DNA of 64,000 nucleotides from assembly GCF_022539665.2 (NCBI RefSeq), contig NC_081335.1, positions 682,001-746,000 on the forward strand, read 5' to 3'. Every line of letters begins with the position of its first letter. Positions within the stretch are counted from its first letter, which is position 1. The notes under the pieces are model-generated. The model searched no databases, had not been told where the DNA came from, and saw nothing but the letters and a program-made list of their open reading frames with translations. Position numbers and translations under genes: made by a program. Shown here piece after piece: positions 10,301-22,669 of the stretch. The DNA comes from Daphnia carinata (taxonomy: Eukaryota; Arthropoda; Branchiopoda; Diplostraca; Daphniidae).

Positions 10301-13300
10301 CGACGTCGTTTTCAAAAAAAAAAAGCTTTTAAAATTCAACGTGTTTGTGTGTGCAATATAGTGCGACTTGTTTGTATATTAAAAAAGAAAAGGCCAAGCG
10401 GCTTCGTTCTAAAATTAGTTTTACATACATACCTCTCTGTCTCTCTCTGCCCTGTCGAGTTAATGATTTGGTTAAGAACACAACTTTACGGGGCGCTGGT
10501 GTTATTTTTTTCCCAAAAAAAAAAAAAAAAAAAAATGCACGCGGTCCGTTTGAAATTAAAAAGCAGTCGTAGAACTGTTGAATGCGCCTTGTTCCTTTGC
10601 CACTCACCACTGCAATCCTCCCCTCCTACCAGCCGCTTTGCTAATGCATCCGATTAGTTTATGAGACACTCTCTTTTCTTTTTCTCTTTAAATGAGGGCC
10701 GTCAGGATCTTTTTCCGTTTCTCTAATTCCGTGATTTTTAGTTGTTTTTTTTTTCTTTCCTGATTGTGTCGACTCTGAACGAAGACAGAAGAAGCTTCTG
10801 CTTGCAGTTGGGATTGGGAAGGGCGGTGGGGGGGGGGTGACTTGTTTGAGTGCTTTTTCGGTCGAAAGAGATTTTTCCGGAGAGAAGCGGTCACGTTGAG
10901 CGTGAATTCACGCTTTGACGGGAAAACGCCGACGGGGCTTTTGGGGAGGGGGGGGGGGGTAGAGAGATAAGATGCGCTTTAAAGGCAAAAGCCCCAATGG
11001 AGTAGATTACTGCAGTGAGTCGAGTTACTAACGAAATAAACAGCCAAGCACATTTAAATGAACGCTTCTTCATTGTTTTATTTTTTAAAAGAAATTTCCT
11101 CTGAATTCAATCGGCTTTTCTAATCTTTCGATGTTGTCCGTCCAAGAGAACTCACGCCCCCTTTAGTTCTAAAAAAGACCGGTTTTTTTTTAATGTTGCG
11201 TTCGATGTTTTTAAAGAAATCGGGCATATTTCGAAATGATTGAATAATAGGAGATCTGCTTTGTATCAGTTTTTGTTTTAAGAGGGTCCCCTGTTTTTAC
11301 GGTACTTGGAAAATTTCCTCCATCTTAAATTCTTATTTGTTGAAAAATAAAGAAATAAGAATTTTTGAAGGGGACTAAAGAAATCAAGGGAATTGTTTTT
11401 TTTTATTTCCGCGTTGTTACGTTGGTCCGTGTTATTATCATTGAATACGATTGGCCTTTGTTTTGATAATACCAGCCAAGGATTTTTAAACACTTGAGAT
11501 TCAGAACATTTTCGATTTTTTTTTTTTTTCTTAATGAGTCACCACTCCAAAACTTAAGGAAAAAAAAATGTGTTGTTTAAAGAAATCGTGAGTTTGCTGT
11601 CGGGGGGGGAAGGGCATAGCAATAGGTAAATCAACCAACAGAGTTAATGGGATCCGAATCCTTCAAGATCCTGCTGGTCTATCGCCTCTAAATGATGATG
11701 GATTTGGCCGTTTGTGCGTAGGAAGATTTTATTATTATTTATTTATTTTTATTTTTTTTTTACGCAATCTCCTGATTTCTTTGGGCGGTGGGGGGTTATT
11801 AACCGAAACAACATCTGTGATCGATTCACGATGGATTGCACCGGTGTAAAAAAAAAAAAAAAAATCAGTTGTGATGGCTGTTTAGAAAGTGTTCATTTGT
11901 TTGTTTTCTTTCTTGCTGCGTGTAATTATCATCGTGAGCCGTTAAGTCAATATCCGTCGTGGCGTGTGTGCAAACAAGAAGAACCCAACAATTATTGTGT
12001 TGTTTTCTTCTTCCATGTTGTTGATTTTTGTCTCGGGTTCGGACAGGGACATCAATCGGAGAGAGAAAACAAAACACACAGGCGATGGTTGTACACATGT
12101 AATCACGTGCCTCGTTGTCGATGGCAGACTGGCACATGTATAAATGATGTCCCACATGAAGAAACAAAAAAAACAAAGGAGGGTAAAACGCAGTTGATTG
12201 GTCCTCTTTTTTTTTAGCATCACGTGTTTCTGATGTCAGATAAGATGAAATCCGAGAAACGATGGGCCCCTCTTTTTTTTTTCTCTCTCTCTTTGTTTTA
12301 AAATAAAAATGCTGGATAAATAACCGCCAGGTGTGTGTGTGTGTGTGTGTGTATAGCATAGGACGGTTTACATTAATGGAAGTTTAAAATAAAATTAAAA
12401 AAAAAAAGATGGAGGGGAGTAGTCTAGAAGATTGGACGTGTTGTTGATATTGATGTACGTGTCTATTCGGGATATATAAACGCGCGCGCCAGCATACACA
12501 CACACACACACACACACATATCACCCGTACGGAAATGTGTTTTGGCTCTTTTCTTTCAGGAAGGTTAAGTTACCGCCCACTTTTCTCTCTCTCTCCCCCC
12601 CCCTTTTTCCCGAGGTGTGCCCGTGTGTGTGTTGCGGTTTGTCGAGGCTGTTGTGTGCATATAAGACGAGCAGCATCGGTCGGCAGCTACTCCAGTCTAT
12701 TGCCTGGATGCGACCAGTGACAACGTCTGTTTTGATTTAAGTGCATCGGATAGGGGAAATCAAAATTCAAATCATTTTGGGCGAAATATTTAACACACAC
12801 ACACGCAAAAAAGGGAGTGCGTTGACGTGCTATCGTTTTTTGATTGGCTTTTCGTGCAAATGATGCGGGCCAACAACATGCCACTGTTGTTGTTGTTGTC
12901 GCTACCGTTGCTCTTTTCGAGTTGGGTCAGTGGCAGCGATCAACTTCCGGCCGTCGGCGCACCACCAGCATCTGATGTCGACTCTGATTGCTGTACCCAC
13001 AGATCAGCTCATCATAAAGGTATTATTATGATGAGGCTTTTTTCTTTTCGGTGGGGGGGGGGGGGGGATGTCCGTCATGTATATATATATATACAAAAAA
13101 AAAATGGCCACGGGAGATTTGAATAAGCTCATCAGTTTTGATGTTTAATGGGCAGGACGTTAGTGTTTTGTTCTGTACACAACACGTGTTTCTTTCTTGT
13201 CTGCCGGCCAAATAGAAAGAAAAAAAAAAAAAAAAGAGGGACGATGCATGTGATGAAAACTTGTGAGCAATGAGGAAAGATGTGAGGGGAAAATGAAAGA

Positions 13301-14209
13301 ACGAGAACTGGCCCCCCTTTGATACGTTTATTAAACTGACTGGAGGGCTCGAATCGATCCAAAGTTTTTCGGCCATGCTTTAATAGAGTTCTCGCGTGCC
13401 TCAGCGGTCGGGAGCGTGTAGCTCTTTGGGCGACTCTCCTCATATGCGGCCGTCAACCTAATCGTTTCGACTGGATCACAACCTCTGACCCTGGGCCCCT
13501 TTTTTTTTTTTTCATATTCCGAGTCCCTGTTCCTAATCGTCAACATGTTCAACGAACAGATGGGCTGAGTTTTTGAGGGAAGGGTTGGCGAGGGGAAGGC
13601 CATCTGGTTTTAGGAAGAAATCGTGATGAAGCGACGCATTGCAGAGTTGAAACTGCCATACGTCAATCGATTTTCTTCTTTTTGTTTGTATTTTTATTTG
13701 AATTTATTTTTGTTTTGTTTTGTTTTGTTTCGTTTCGTGTTGCCCTTTTGTTTTTGATCGTCTCTGATTGGCTACAAAGCCGTTGGCGGAAACAAGGTAG
13801 ACTGGAAAGGTGGGCACGGCCTATAAGAATCGATCTCTCGCCAAAACGTGCACGACCGACGCACAGGCAAGATAGTTGGGCGGTTAAAACAGACCGTTTT
13901 TTTTTTTAAAATGATTTTTGTTTGGCGGAAACAATCGAAATCCGGCCCGAGGTTTGATATCTTAACTAATCAGTAGGCGAACAAAGTGATGACGAACGTA
14001 AGAAATCAAAGTGACTAGAGAAATTCTTATCGTCGGCCGACGTTGGCTTTGAAATGTTTGATGCACGTTTTTTCGTGACTCAATCGATCGCACAAAACCC
14101 GTACACGATCATCGTCGTCGTCGTTCCCCTCCCCTAGAGTTTTGTGTTTCCCGCTGTTGAAAAGACGGATGGACTCGTACGATTTGTTTATTTCGTCTAT
14201 TAATTTCTT

Positions 14210-14245
<36 letters not shown>

Positions 14246-17200
14246 TGGCGGGGTGTTAAAACGATAAAGTGCACGTTCATTTTTCTCCTTACCGAAACGT
14301 TAATTCTTTACTCCTCCCTTTAACTGCTTTTTGAATCATCTTGAACGTGTTAGAGAAACAAGAGGATTGTAACACGACGCAAAAAAGCGCCGCCATGTTT
14401 GGTCGAGGACCGTTTCTTTACCTCCATTGACGCCCTGCGTGAATAAATAATCAACAAAAAAAGATGTAGAAGCTTTTTCTTATTTAACTTGATCATTCAG
14501 TTGGGTGGAGGAGGAGGAGGAGAAAAAGACGGCCATCATTCAAAAGAGTTTCGCCTTTTTAAACAGTTTCATCCTCTGCTATTTAAGAAGAATTTTTGTT
14601 TTCTTTTTTTCTTTGAAAAAAAACAAAACAAAACAAAACAAAAAGGAAATTGAAGAAGTTATTTATTTTTTATTACTCACACTAGCCAAGCGGAGTCCTG
14701 TCAACCCTCTCTTTTTAAATTCGGGATAGCAGATAAGTTAAAGCAAAAAAGAAAAAAGAAGAAGAAAAGGTTGGCTATCTTCTTCAACTTGTCTCGCTTA
14801 AAAAACGATATTAATAAACTTGGCAAAAGTCGTTGAAAACCGGCGAGAGTCATTTCAAACGAATTTTTGCATTTTATTTTATTTTATTTTTTTTTTTTTA
14901 ACAAACCGATATTTCTTGTGTGTGTGTGTGTGTGTGTGTGTGTAACCAATAGAGTTCTTAGGAAAATTCGAGTCGATGGAACCCCCTCTCTTTAAATGTT
15001 TGAAGCTTTCGTTAGTTTAAAGAGAACGAAACGAGCCATTTGGCCTAACTATTTTTTTGTGAGGCATTTAAATTCTACTGGAACTGTGGGGCGTCCCCCC
15101 CCCCCCACCTTTAGGGAGGGCTGAGACGATGCCTTCATAATCTATTGATGACGATGTTTCGTGAGTCTTTTTTCTCCCCCCTGTGTAAGTTGCCTTTTAT
15201 TACACATCCCTTTGGCTATGTGTTCTTTTTTTTTTTTTTCATTTCTTTTTATTAGTCGTTTGATCGTTTAAAAAAAACGAAAAGCATTTTTCCAACTGGC
15301 CGGAGCGCTTTGCATACATTTTTTTTTTTTTTTTGCACGCTGAGCTATTTGAATATGAAAAAAAAAAGAGTAGCTTTTGACTGGTACGAAGATGGTGGCA
15401 GCTGCGAATTCGCTGATTCGCTTGATTGAGTTTAATGTTTATAGCGAAAAAAAAAAAAATTGCGTCTCTAACACATTTAAGAAACCCGTTTTTATATCGC
15501 CCGTTTTTTTTTTTTAATACTTCGTTTGTACTACAATCACCTCTCGAAATGTTTAATTTTTTTTTTTAAAGAAGAAGAAAAAAAAAAGATTTTTTCGAGT
15601 GGGGGGGGGGGGTGCGGATGCTTGCGAGGAGAGAAATTTAAATAAGAAAAGACGAAGGTAAAAAAAAAAAAAAAAAAAAATGTGAAATATAAGGTGCCTA
15701 GTGATTCATGCCGTCCCGTCGATACTCATCTTTATAGCCCATGAACAAGAAAGAAGCAGACAAGGCCCCACAATAGGGAAAAGAGAGAGAGAGAGAGACG
15801 CGGGGCCCCTCAGAAACAACTATCTATATACTACCAAACTAGATAGATAAGGCCGGAGAGATTGAATGATGTCTCTCTCGCTCTTGGTCATCCCTCCTCT
15901 TTCATGGAGGAAGAAGTGCGATCATAAAACATGTTTTTCTTCGACATTTCTTTTTTTTTTTCAAATGGGTTTTACGGAAATTTATTGAGAAAAAGAGAAA
16001 ATATTTTCGTGTATAATTTGAATCTATTGATTTACGATTGAGAAAAAAAAAAAAAAAAAAAAAAGAGGGGGAAATGTTCAAGATCAAATATTTGAGGGGG
16101 AATGACAATTCTTGTTTTGATTCCTTTGGCAAAGGGAGAAAGGTGAGCTGAAATTGGCCGGCCAGCTGTTATACGAATGGAGGACGCGAAAGTTGAGAAA
16201 GCAGGTGGGGACGTCAATAACACTTTACCGACACACACAAATGGGCGGTTTTGAAGAAAAAAAAAAAAAAAAAATTTAAAAAATAAAAGGGTCTGGAGTG
16301 CAAGTTAAAGGCCGTCCCCCCTTCCATCCCATTTGGGTCCTTGAATTTCCAAATTGCGGATTGAATGTCTGCGTACGTGTGGATATGGGGAGGGGAAGTA
16401 ATCCGCCTATTCTCGTCACTGATGCGCACATTTTTTTTTTTGTTTTGTTTTCCTCTTTTTAAATAATTCGAAAAGAGCAAAGGGGAGGAAAAGGAGCTGG
16501 ACAAATAGCGAGACTAACGCACAGCTGGACATGTTTTGAGCCTCTTTTTTTTTTTTTCTGGCCACTCGAACAATGTCCATCCGTTCAAGAAGAAAACAAA
16601 AAGAGTTTGGGGGGGGGAGGGAGATAAGCGGATCATGTGGAACTAAGGGTAGGAGCACATTTTCAACTGTTCCTCCACCAACAAAGTCCATCAAAGGGGC
16701 TGGACTTCATTGACACGTTGCACCTAAACGAGAGCCCCTTCCATTAGTCTAATTGGGAATCTACCATACGACCAATCACATCTGGGTGTTTGTTTTAAAA
16801 AACAAAAAAAAAACATTCTCGACCTTCTCTTCGTTAGATGCTAACTCAAAGTCATCCCTCCTCCTCCCCCCCCCCCACCAAACGAGGACAAACAAATGAC
16901 ATTTCTCAGCTTTCACTTTGCTCGTCATTGTGGCGTAACAGATGCGCGATAAATACTCGTTTTCACGTGGTCAAACCTCGAAAAAAAAAAAAAAAAAAAA
17001 AAGATCTGGTCACGCTCGTTTTTTTTTTATTTTTTTTCCAATCCACTCGAGAGACACACACACTTCAAAGTTGTTTCATCTGTTTAATAGTCTTGTGCGT
17101 CTTTTCGTCAGTCTGTGTGAAATGACGAGGAGAAGTGCGCGCCTGTCTGACCTCATCAAAGCGTCCGTGAAAACGGCAGAGTAGTTTTTTTTTCTTTTCT

Positions 17201-17556
17201 TCTTCTTGTTCTTGAGGGGCGTGTGCTCCGACTAGCGTGAAAAAAAAAAAGAAAAGAAAAAAGGGACATGTCAACAAAACGAGAGATGACACGGACGACT
17301 GTGCCAACAAACTCCCGCCCACAATCACGCTCATCTTACAGACACTTGAAACCCGCTCTTTTTCTTTTTTGTTTGTTCTTTTCGGGAAAAAGAGAAGAAG
17401 AAGAAGAAGAGAATTGATGATTAGGCTTTAAAAAAAAAAAAAACAACAGGAAAATGTTGTCGTAAATCAAACAACGAACCTATCCATCATCATTGCGTAA
17501 CCGTAAATGACTGCGAACACACGAGGACGCGAACTGGCAACGTCGAATCTCAGCTG

Positions 17557-17593
<37 letters not shown>

Positions 17594-20500
17594 TGGTTAA
17601 ATTAAATTTTTAAAAATGAATAATATTTGTATTTTATTTTTTTTTTTTTTTGGCAGATCACATCAAGAGCTTCACATGCGGCAAACTCTACTACCGCACG
17701 TCATACCTGGACGCGAAACGAGATGTTCTCTACGTCGGCGCCATGTAAGTTTCGCCACCCCCTTTTTTTATTTATTTTGTATTTCAAAAAAAAAAAAAAA
17801 AAAAAAATTCTATTTCTGTTTTGATTTATTTCCCTGAACGACTTGACGCATAGTAATGCGATAGACGTTTGTACCGGGGGTATCACGCGGAGAAAAGCCA
17901 GATGCTACCGTTAGGGGTGTTGTATGCCGCTATTTGGAAAGCAGGACGCGTTGAAGGTTCCAGTCACACGGAACCTTCTTTTTTTTTTTTAGGACTAACA
18001 TCGTCATCGACACCAATCATTTTTTGGGGTTTTTTTTAAATTTATTAGCGTTTTTCTTAGAGAGTCAAAATGAATGTCTTTTGTGTGTGCTGGAACATTG
18101 TGGCGTAACGGAAATAGCAACGAAGCTTGTTATCCCTCCCGTGTCTAGTTCGATTGATGACGTGGGGCCAGTTTGAAATCAGTTTTTTTTTTTTATTTTT
18201 ATGACCTCGTCCAGTTTTCTCTTCCATTTGTGCCAAATTTATTATTTTTGATGTGCGCGTACTTATGTAAAAAAAAAAACAAACGGCACGGCGTTATTTA
18301 TTTGCGTTTCTTGCGATGGACAGTCGCGAGTCATAATCATAAACAAGGCCCGTTGTAATAGTGGCAAGATGGCGACGGCCAGGAATGTTTGCGCCGCCGT
18401 CACGTTCCGATCTCTCTCTCTCTCCCTTTCATGCCGACTAATAAATATTATTATTTTTTTTTTTTTTTTTTTTTTTACTCCGTTCTTGTGTGCCGACCGC
18501 AAGAACAAAAAAAAAAAAAAAGAAGAAGAAGAAAAATGAGAATTATATTTTTAGAGGGAGTTTGTTGTTTGGCCCTTTAAAAAAAAAAAAAAAAAAAAAA
18601 TGGGTCTGCGTGTGAAAATGAGGGCATCTGGACGTGAGCTCATTTTATTTTATTTGATTTTATTTTTTGAATTAGGATGACTTGATCAACTGGGAGGGAA
18701 GGTTTAGATCTTTTTGAACACTCAACACCATCCCGTTTCGTTTAAATGAAAATGACCATGGCCTATCAGGTCCCGAAAAAAAACGATAGTCAGGTGGGGT
18801 CCTGGGAAACACAAACAAAAATGGCCGGTGAAAAGAATCAAAGCGGCCGGTACCTTATTGGATAGTCGTGTCACACTCGCAATCGATGGCAAATGGATCT
18901 TTCATGTCTTTTCTTCTGTCGCTCGTTAAGGCTAAAAAACTAAGGAGGAGGGCAACGTTTGCATGGGAAAATGAGATTTGAAAGAGACACACACACACAC
19001 ACACTTGAAAGTCATCAGTGGCTCATCAAATAAACGAGCGTAGCTCACACACAAAGTTGTTCTTTTTTTTTTTTTTTGGAGTCTATCGTAGTGTCATCTG
19101 CTGTCTCACCTCTTTTAGAATTTTCAGGCCTCTTTTTTTTTTTTTTTTTTCAACGTCTTTTGTCCGTGACGGAGTGCGTAAGAATGTGTCAACTCACGGG
19201 GGGGGGGGGGGGGAGTCAGAAAAGAAAATTCAATTTGAAAAGGGGAAAAAAAAATGGACACGAAAAAAAGGGGGGGGGGACGTTTTCTGCAGTGCTGGAA
19301 CGCAGCGGGTGTTGTCTCATCAACAGTGACGCACGCATTTTTCTTTCTTTGCCACCACGATGAAGAGAGAAATGAAATTGTACACGAAAATCATTTCGTT
19401 TTTTTTTTTTTTTCTTTCTCCTCCCCTATTTTGTTTTTGGTCTTTAGAAGTTAACCGATGTTGTTTAACTGGCCGTTAACTGGACATTTCTTTTTTGTTT
19501 TGTTTTTTGTGATTCAGGGATCGCGTCATCCGCATCAATCTACACAACGTCAGCGACACCAACTGCGAGGTACCCAAATTTGAATATTTAAATTTCATTT
19601 CTTCAAACTGTTTCTTTTTTTTGGGGGGGGGGGGGCCATTGATTGAAAAAAAAAAACAGGGGAAGGGGAATTAAAATGTCTTAAACACGAGTTCACGAAG
19701 CGTGTCGACAGACTTGAAAAAAAAAAAAGCGGATTGGATGAACAAACACAAAAGCTCCCGAACGGCGGATTCACGCACGATTTTGTATTAAATTTTTTTT
19801 TTTTTTTTTTTTCATAAAAAAAAAAAACAAACAAAACAAAATTGTATGAATTGCTGCTGTTCAAAAAAGAAGAAGAAGACGCGGAAGGGAGAAAAAAAAA
19901 AAAAAAGAAAAATCTTTTTTAGATGGGGAATGGGTTTGAGTGATGAGGGTTGGGCGCAAAACCGGTCACGTTCCGTGAACGTGACGGGAATAGCAGCTAG
20001 GCTAATCAAGAATCTCCCCGTGCTTAGTACAAGTTCCGTAGTAGCTTAGAAAATAAAAAAGAAGACTCGATCGCGTTCAAAAAAGAATTTTTTTTTATCT
20101 TTCTATTCGACTCGATGCCCGGCCAAAGGGACGGGTTTCAAACTGCCGGCCAGCAGATACGAAAGCTGGGGCGGGCAAAAAAGAAAATGTGTTGGCGAAT
20201 CAGTTGGTCAAACGCCAAAGGACGACATTCTTTTGGCCTTCACATTTTTTTTTTTTTTTTATGGCCGTCCTTCTATTTTTTTTTGTTTTTTTTTTGTTTT
20301 TCCCTATTCTTCTTTTTCGATCAGAGTTCCAGTTTTTGGAGCGTGTCATTTTCAAGTGTCTTCATTTCTTATCAAACTAACAATGACAGCCATTCTTCAT
20401 TTGTCTTTTTTTTTTTTTCCAAGTCCGGTTACACTTTCGTTTTTTTTTTTTTTTAATTTAAATATCGTAGATGAAAAATGTTAATTTGATTTTCTTGTTT

Positions 20501-21071
20501 GTTTTTTTTTTTCGTCACAGACGGATTCGTTAACCTTGGACCCCTCGCACGTAACCAACTGCATCTCAAAGGGCAAGAGTGAGGTAAGTTCGATCTATTG
20601 CTCTTTCCTTCGCTCGTTCCACGTTCGATAAATCATTCACAGGTGAACAGAGCCTCTTCTTTTTCACTGAAGAAAAAGAACAAGGGGCGATAGAAGGGGC
20701 CAACACTTTTGAAATAGAAATGTGCCATCTGATCTGGTGGGTCTTCACGCGTTCAATATTCATAGCTTTCAAAGACGTTTTCGTTTCGTTTTTCTCAGAA
20801 ACCTTTTCTTTTCTTTTCTTTTTTTTTTTTAAATATTAAGCGGCTCAAATGTCTTTTGTGCGCGTATCTGTGAAGTGTCAAGAAGAGGAGGCCCGTCTGG
20901 TGAAACTCGATCCGACACGTTTCTTTCCAAATCCAATATGTTTTCGCCGTTGACTAATAAATTTAAAAAGAAATGAAGCAAGTTCAACCTCTGTTTCGAT
21001 TGGCCGTCGCATGGCGGCGTGGCTTCGCTCGCACAGTTGTGATCGTAGCGCTCGTTATGCAATCAAAAGCC

Positions 21072-21106
<35 letters not shown>

Positions 21107-22626
21107 TTTTATTTGCTTCATTTAAAGCATCGCAAAACTTTAGTCCCTTTCTTTTAAAACAAGAGCCGACCATGTCAATGACGAATGTGTCCTAAGAAAA
21201 GTTTTGTCCTTTTTTTTTTTTTTTTTTTATAATTCGAACCTCTTGGGCTTCGTTCGTGCAGAGACTTAACCGGCCTTCCTAAGTTTTTTTTTAGTTTTTT
21301 TTTTCTCAATTAAATCTGGTCGTACTTTTTAACGTATACGACCGACGAGAAAGGTCCCCCTCCTTTTGCACAAGTTTCAACATTCTGCTCGCGCGCGTTC
21401 CTCAAACTGTTTTTTTTTTTTCTTTCTTTCTTTCTTTCGTGTTGGCCATTCAGCAGTTCGTTCACCATGGAAACCTGTGCTCGCACACATCCCTCCCTTT
21501 TCGATCGATAGGAAAAGAGCTTTTTTCTTTTACGCCGTGAACACCTCGTCGGGCCGACTTATTTTTATTTTTGGAAATATTCACAAATTTAATCAAACAT
21601 GTGAAGAGGGAGAGAAGATGTTGGGGCTACTGGCATTTGAAATCGATTTCTAAACGCCCCTCTTCGTTTCTCTTTTTCTTTTATGAACACAAAAACATTG
21701 AGAAAGAGAAGAAATGGATCGTTAAAAACTTAAAGGGGGGGGGGGGGTGGGCGAAGTAAACGTAAAAAGATGAAGAGACATTTTTTTTTTTTTTCAGGGA
21801 GGGTCGTAAGCCATTGAATTTGACGTTAGATGGGGAGGTGGGGGATTTTCATTTTATTTGTTGCTCTTGTCTCGTGTAACTGCCTCCCCCCTCTCTCGCA
21901 CCGTACGACCGTGTAAATGTTGAAACGTCACGAGTTATGGACCACCTGAGAACCTGTAAGAAGTCGGAATAAACGCGTGTCCTTTTATTTTTTATTTTTT
22001 TATTTTTTTTCTCTCTAAAAAAATGTCACCAGGAGCGAAACGAATGTATTTAAAATTATTATTATTTTCCATATTGGTAGGAAGGAAGGCGAAACGTTGC
22101 CTTTGTTACGTCCTTCTTTTCCTCCCGTTGTCTAGGCGGCGGTGTGTTTCTTTCTTTAAAGCACAGCGTGACCGGACTCTTTTTTTTTTTTTTTTTTTTT
22201 TTTTTGCCTTGCGTCCCTTTTGATCTCGTTCTTTTTTTCTTTTTGTGACTCCCTACTGAGAAAGACATAGAAGGGAAATAAATAAAAAAAGGGTCGATTG
22301 CTTTTGACGCTTTAGCGAAATGGTACAATGTTTCCATGGTAACCTTAGCATTTTTTTTTTATATATATATATCCTCCGTTATCTTGGCCATCATTTGTCA
22401 TGTGGTTTTTCTTTTTTTTTTTTTTTCTTCGATGCAGTTTTACGATTGTCGCAATCACGTCCGCGTCATCCAGCCCATGGGCGACGGATCCCGGCTCTAC
22501 GTCTGCGGTACCAACGCTCACAATCCAAAGGACTGGGTCATCAATGTGAGTACACACTTCAAACGCATTCTTTCTCTTTTTTAAACTGAAAAAAAAAAAA
22601 AATGTGCTGGAAGTGGATGTCTGTGT

Positions 22627-22669
<43 letters not shown>

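Larger units (their letters stand above)
7468..17656 (+). other. Sema2 first intron (10.2 kb), homopolymer-rich
   Basis: Apart from the alternative first exon at 12860-13019 and its promoter candidate, I find no coding sequence. The intron is dense in poly(T), poly(A), poly(C) and poly(G) tracts, including a 34-T run at 14211-14244. It also has dinucleotide repeats such as CA at 12496-12518 and TG at 14917-14943, and a TTA run near 17566-17593. A CTCF-like element is at 8849-8860. A third copy of the GCCCTGCGTGAATA motif is at 14432-14445. Confidence 0.6.

Noticed and set aside
14432-14445. GCCCTGCGTGAATA copy taken as evidence of a transposon insertion in Sema2 intron 1
   Set aside because: No terminal repeats or target-site duplication are visible around it, so only the motif recurrence is reported.
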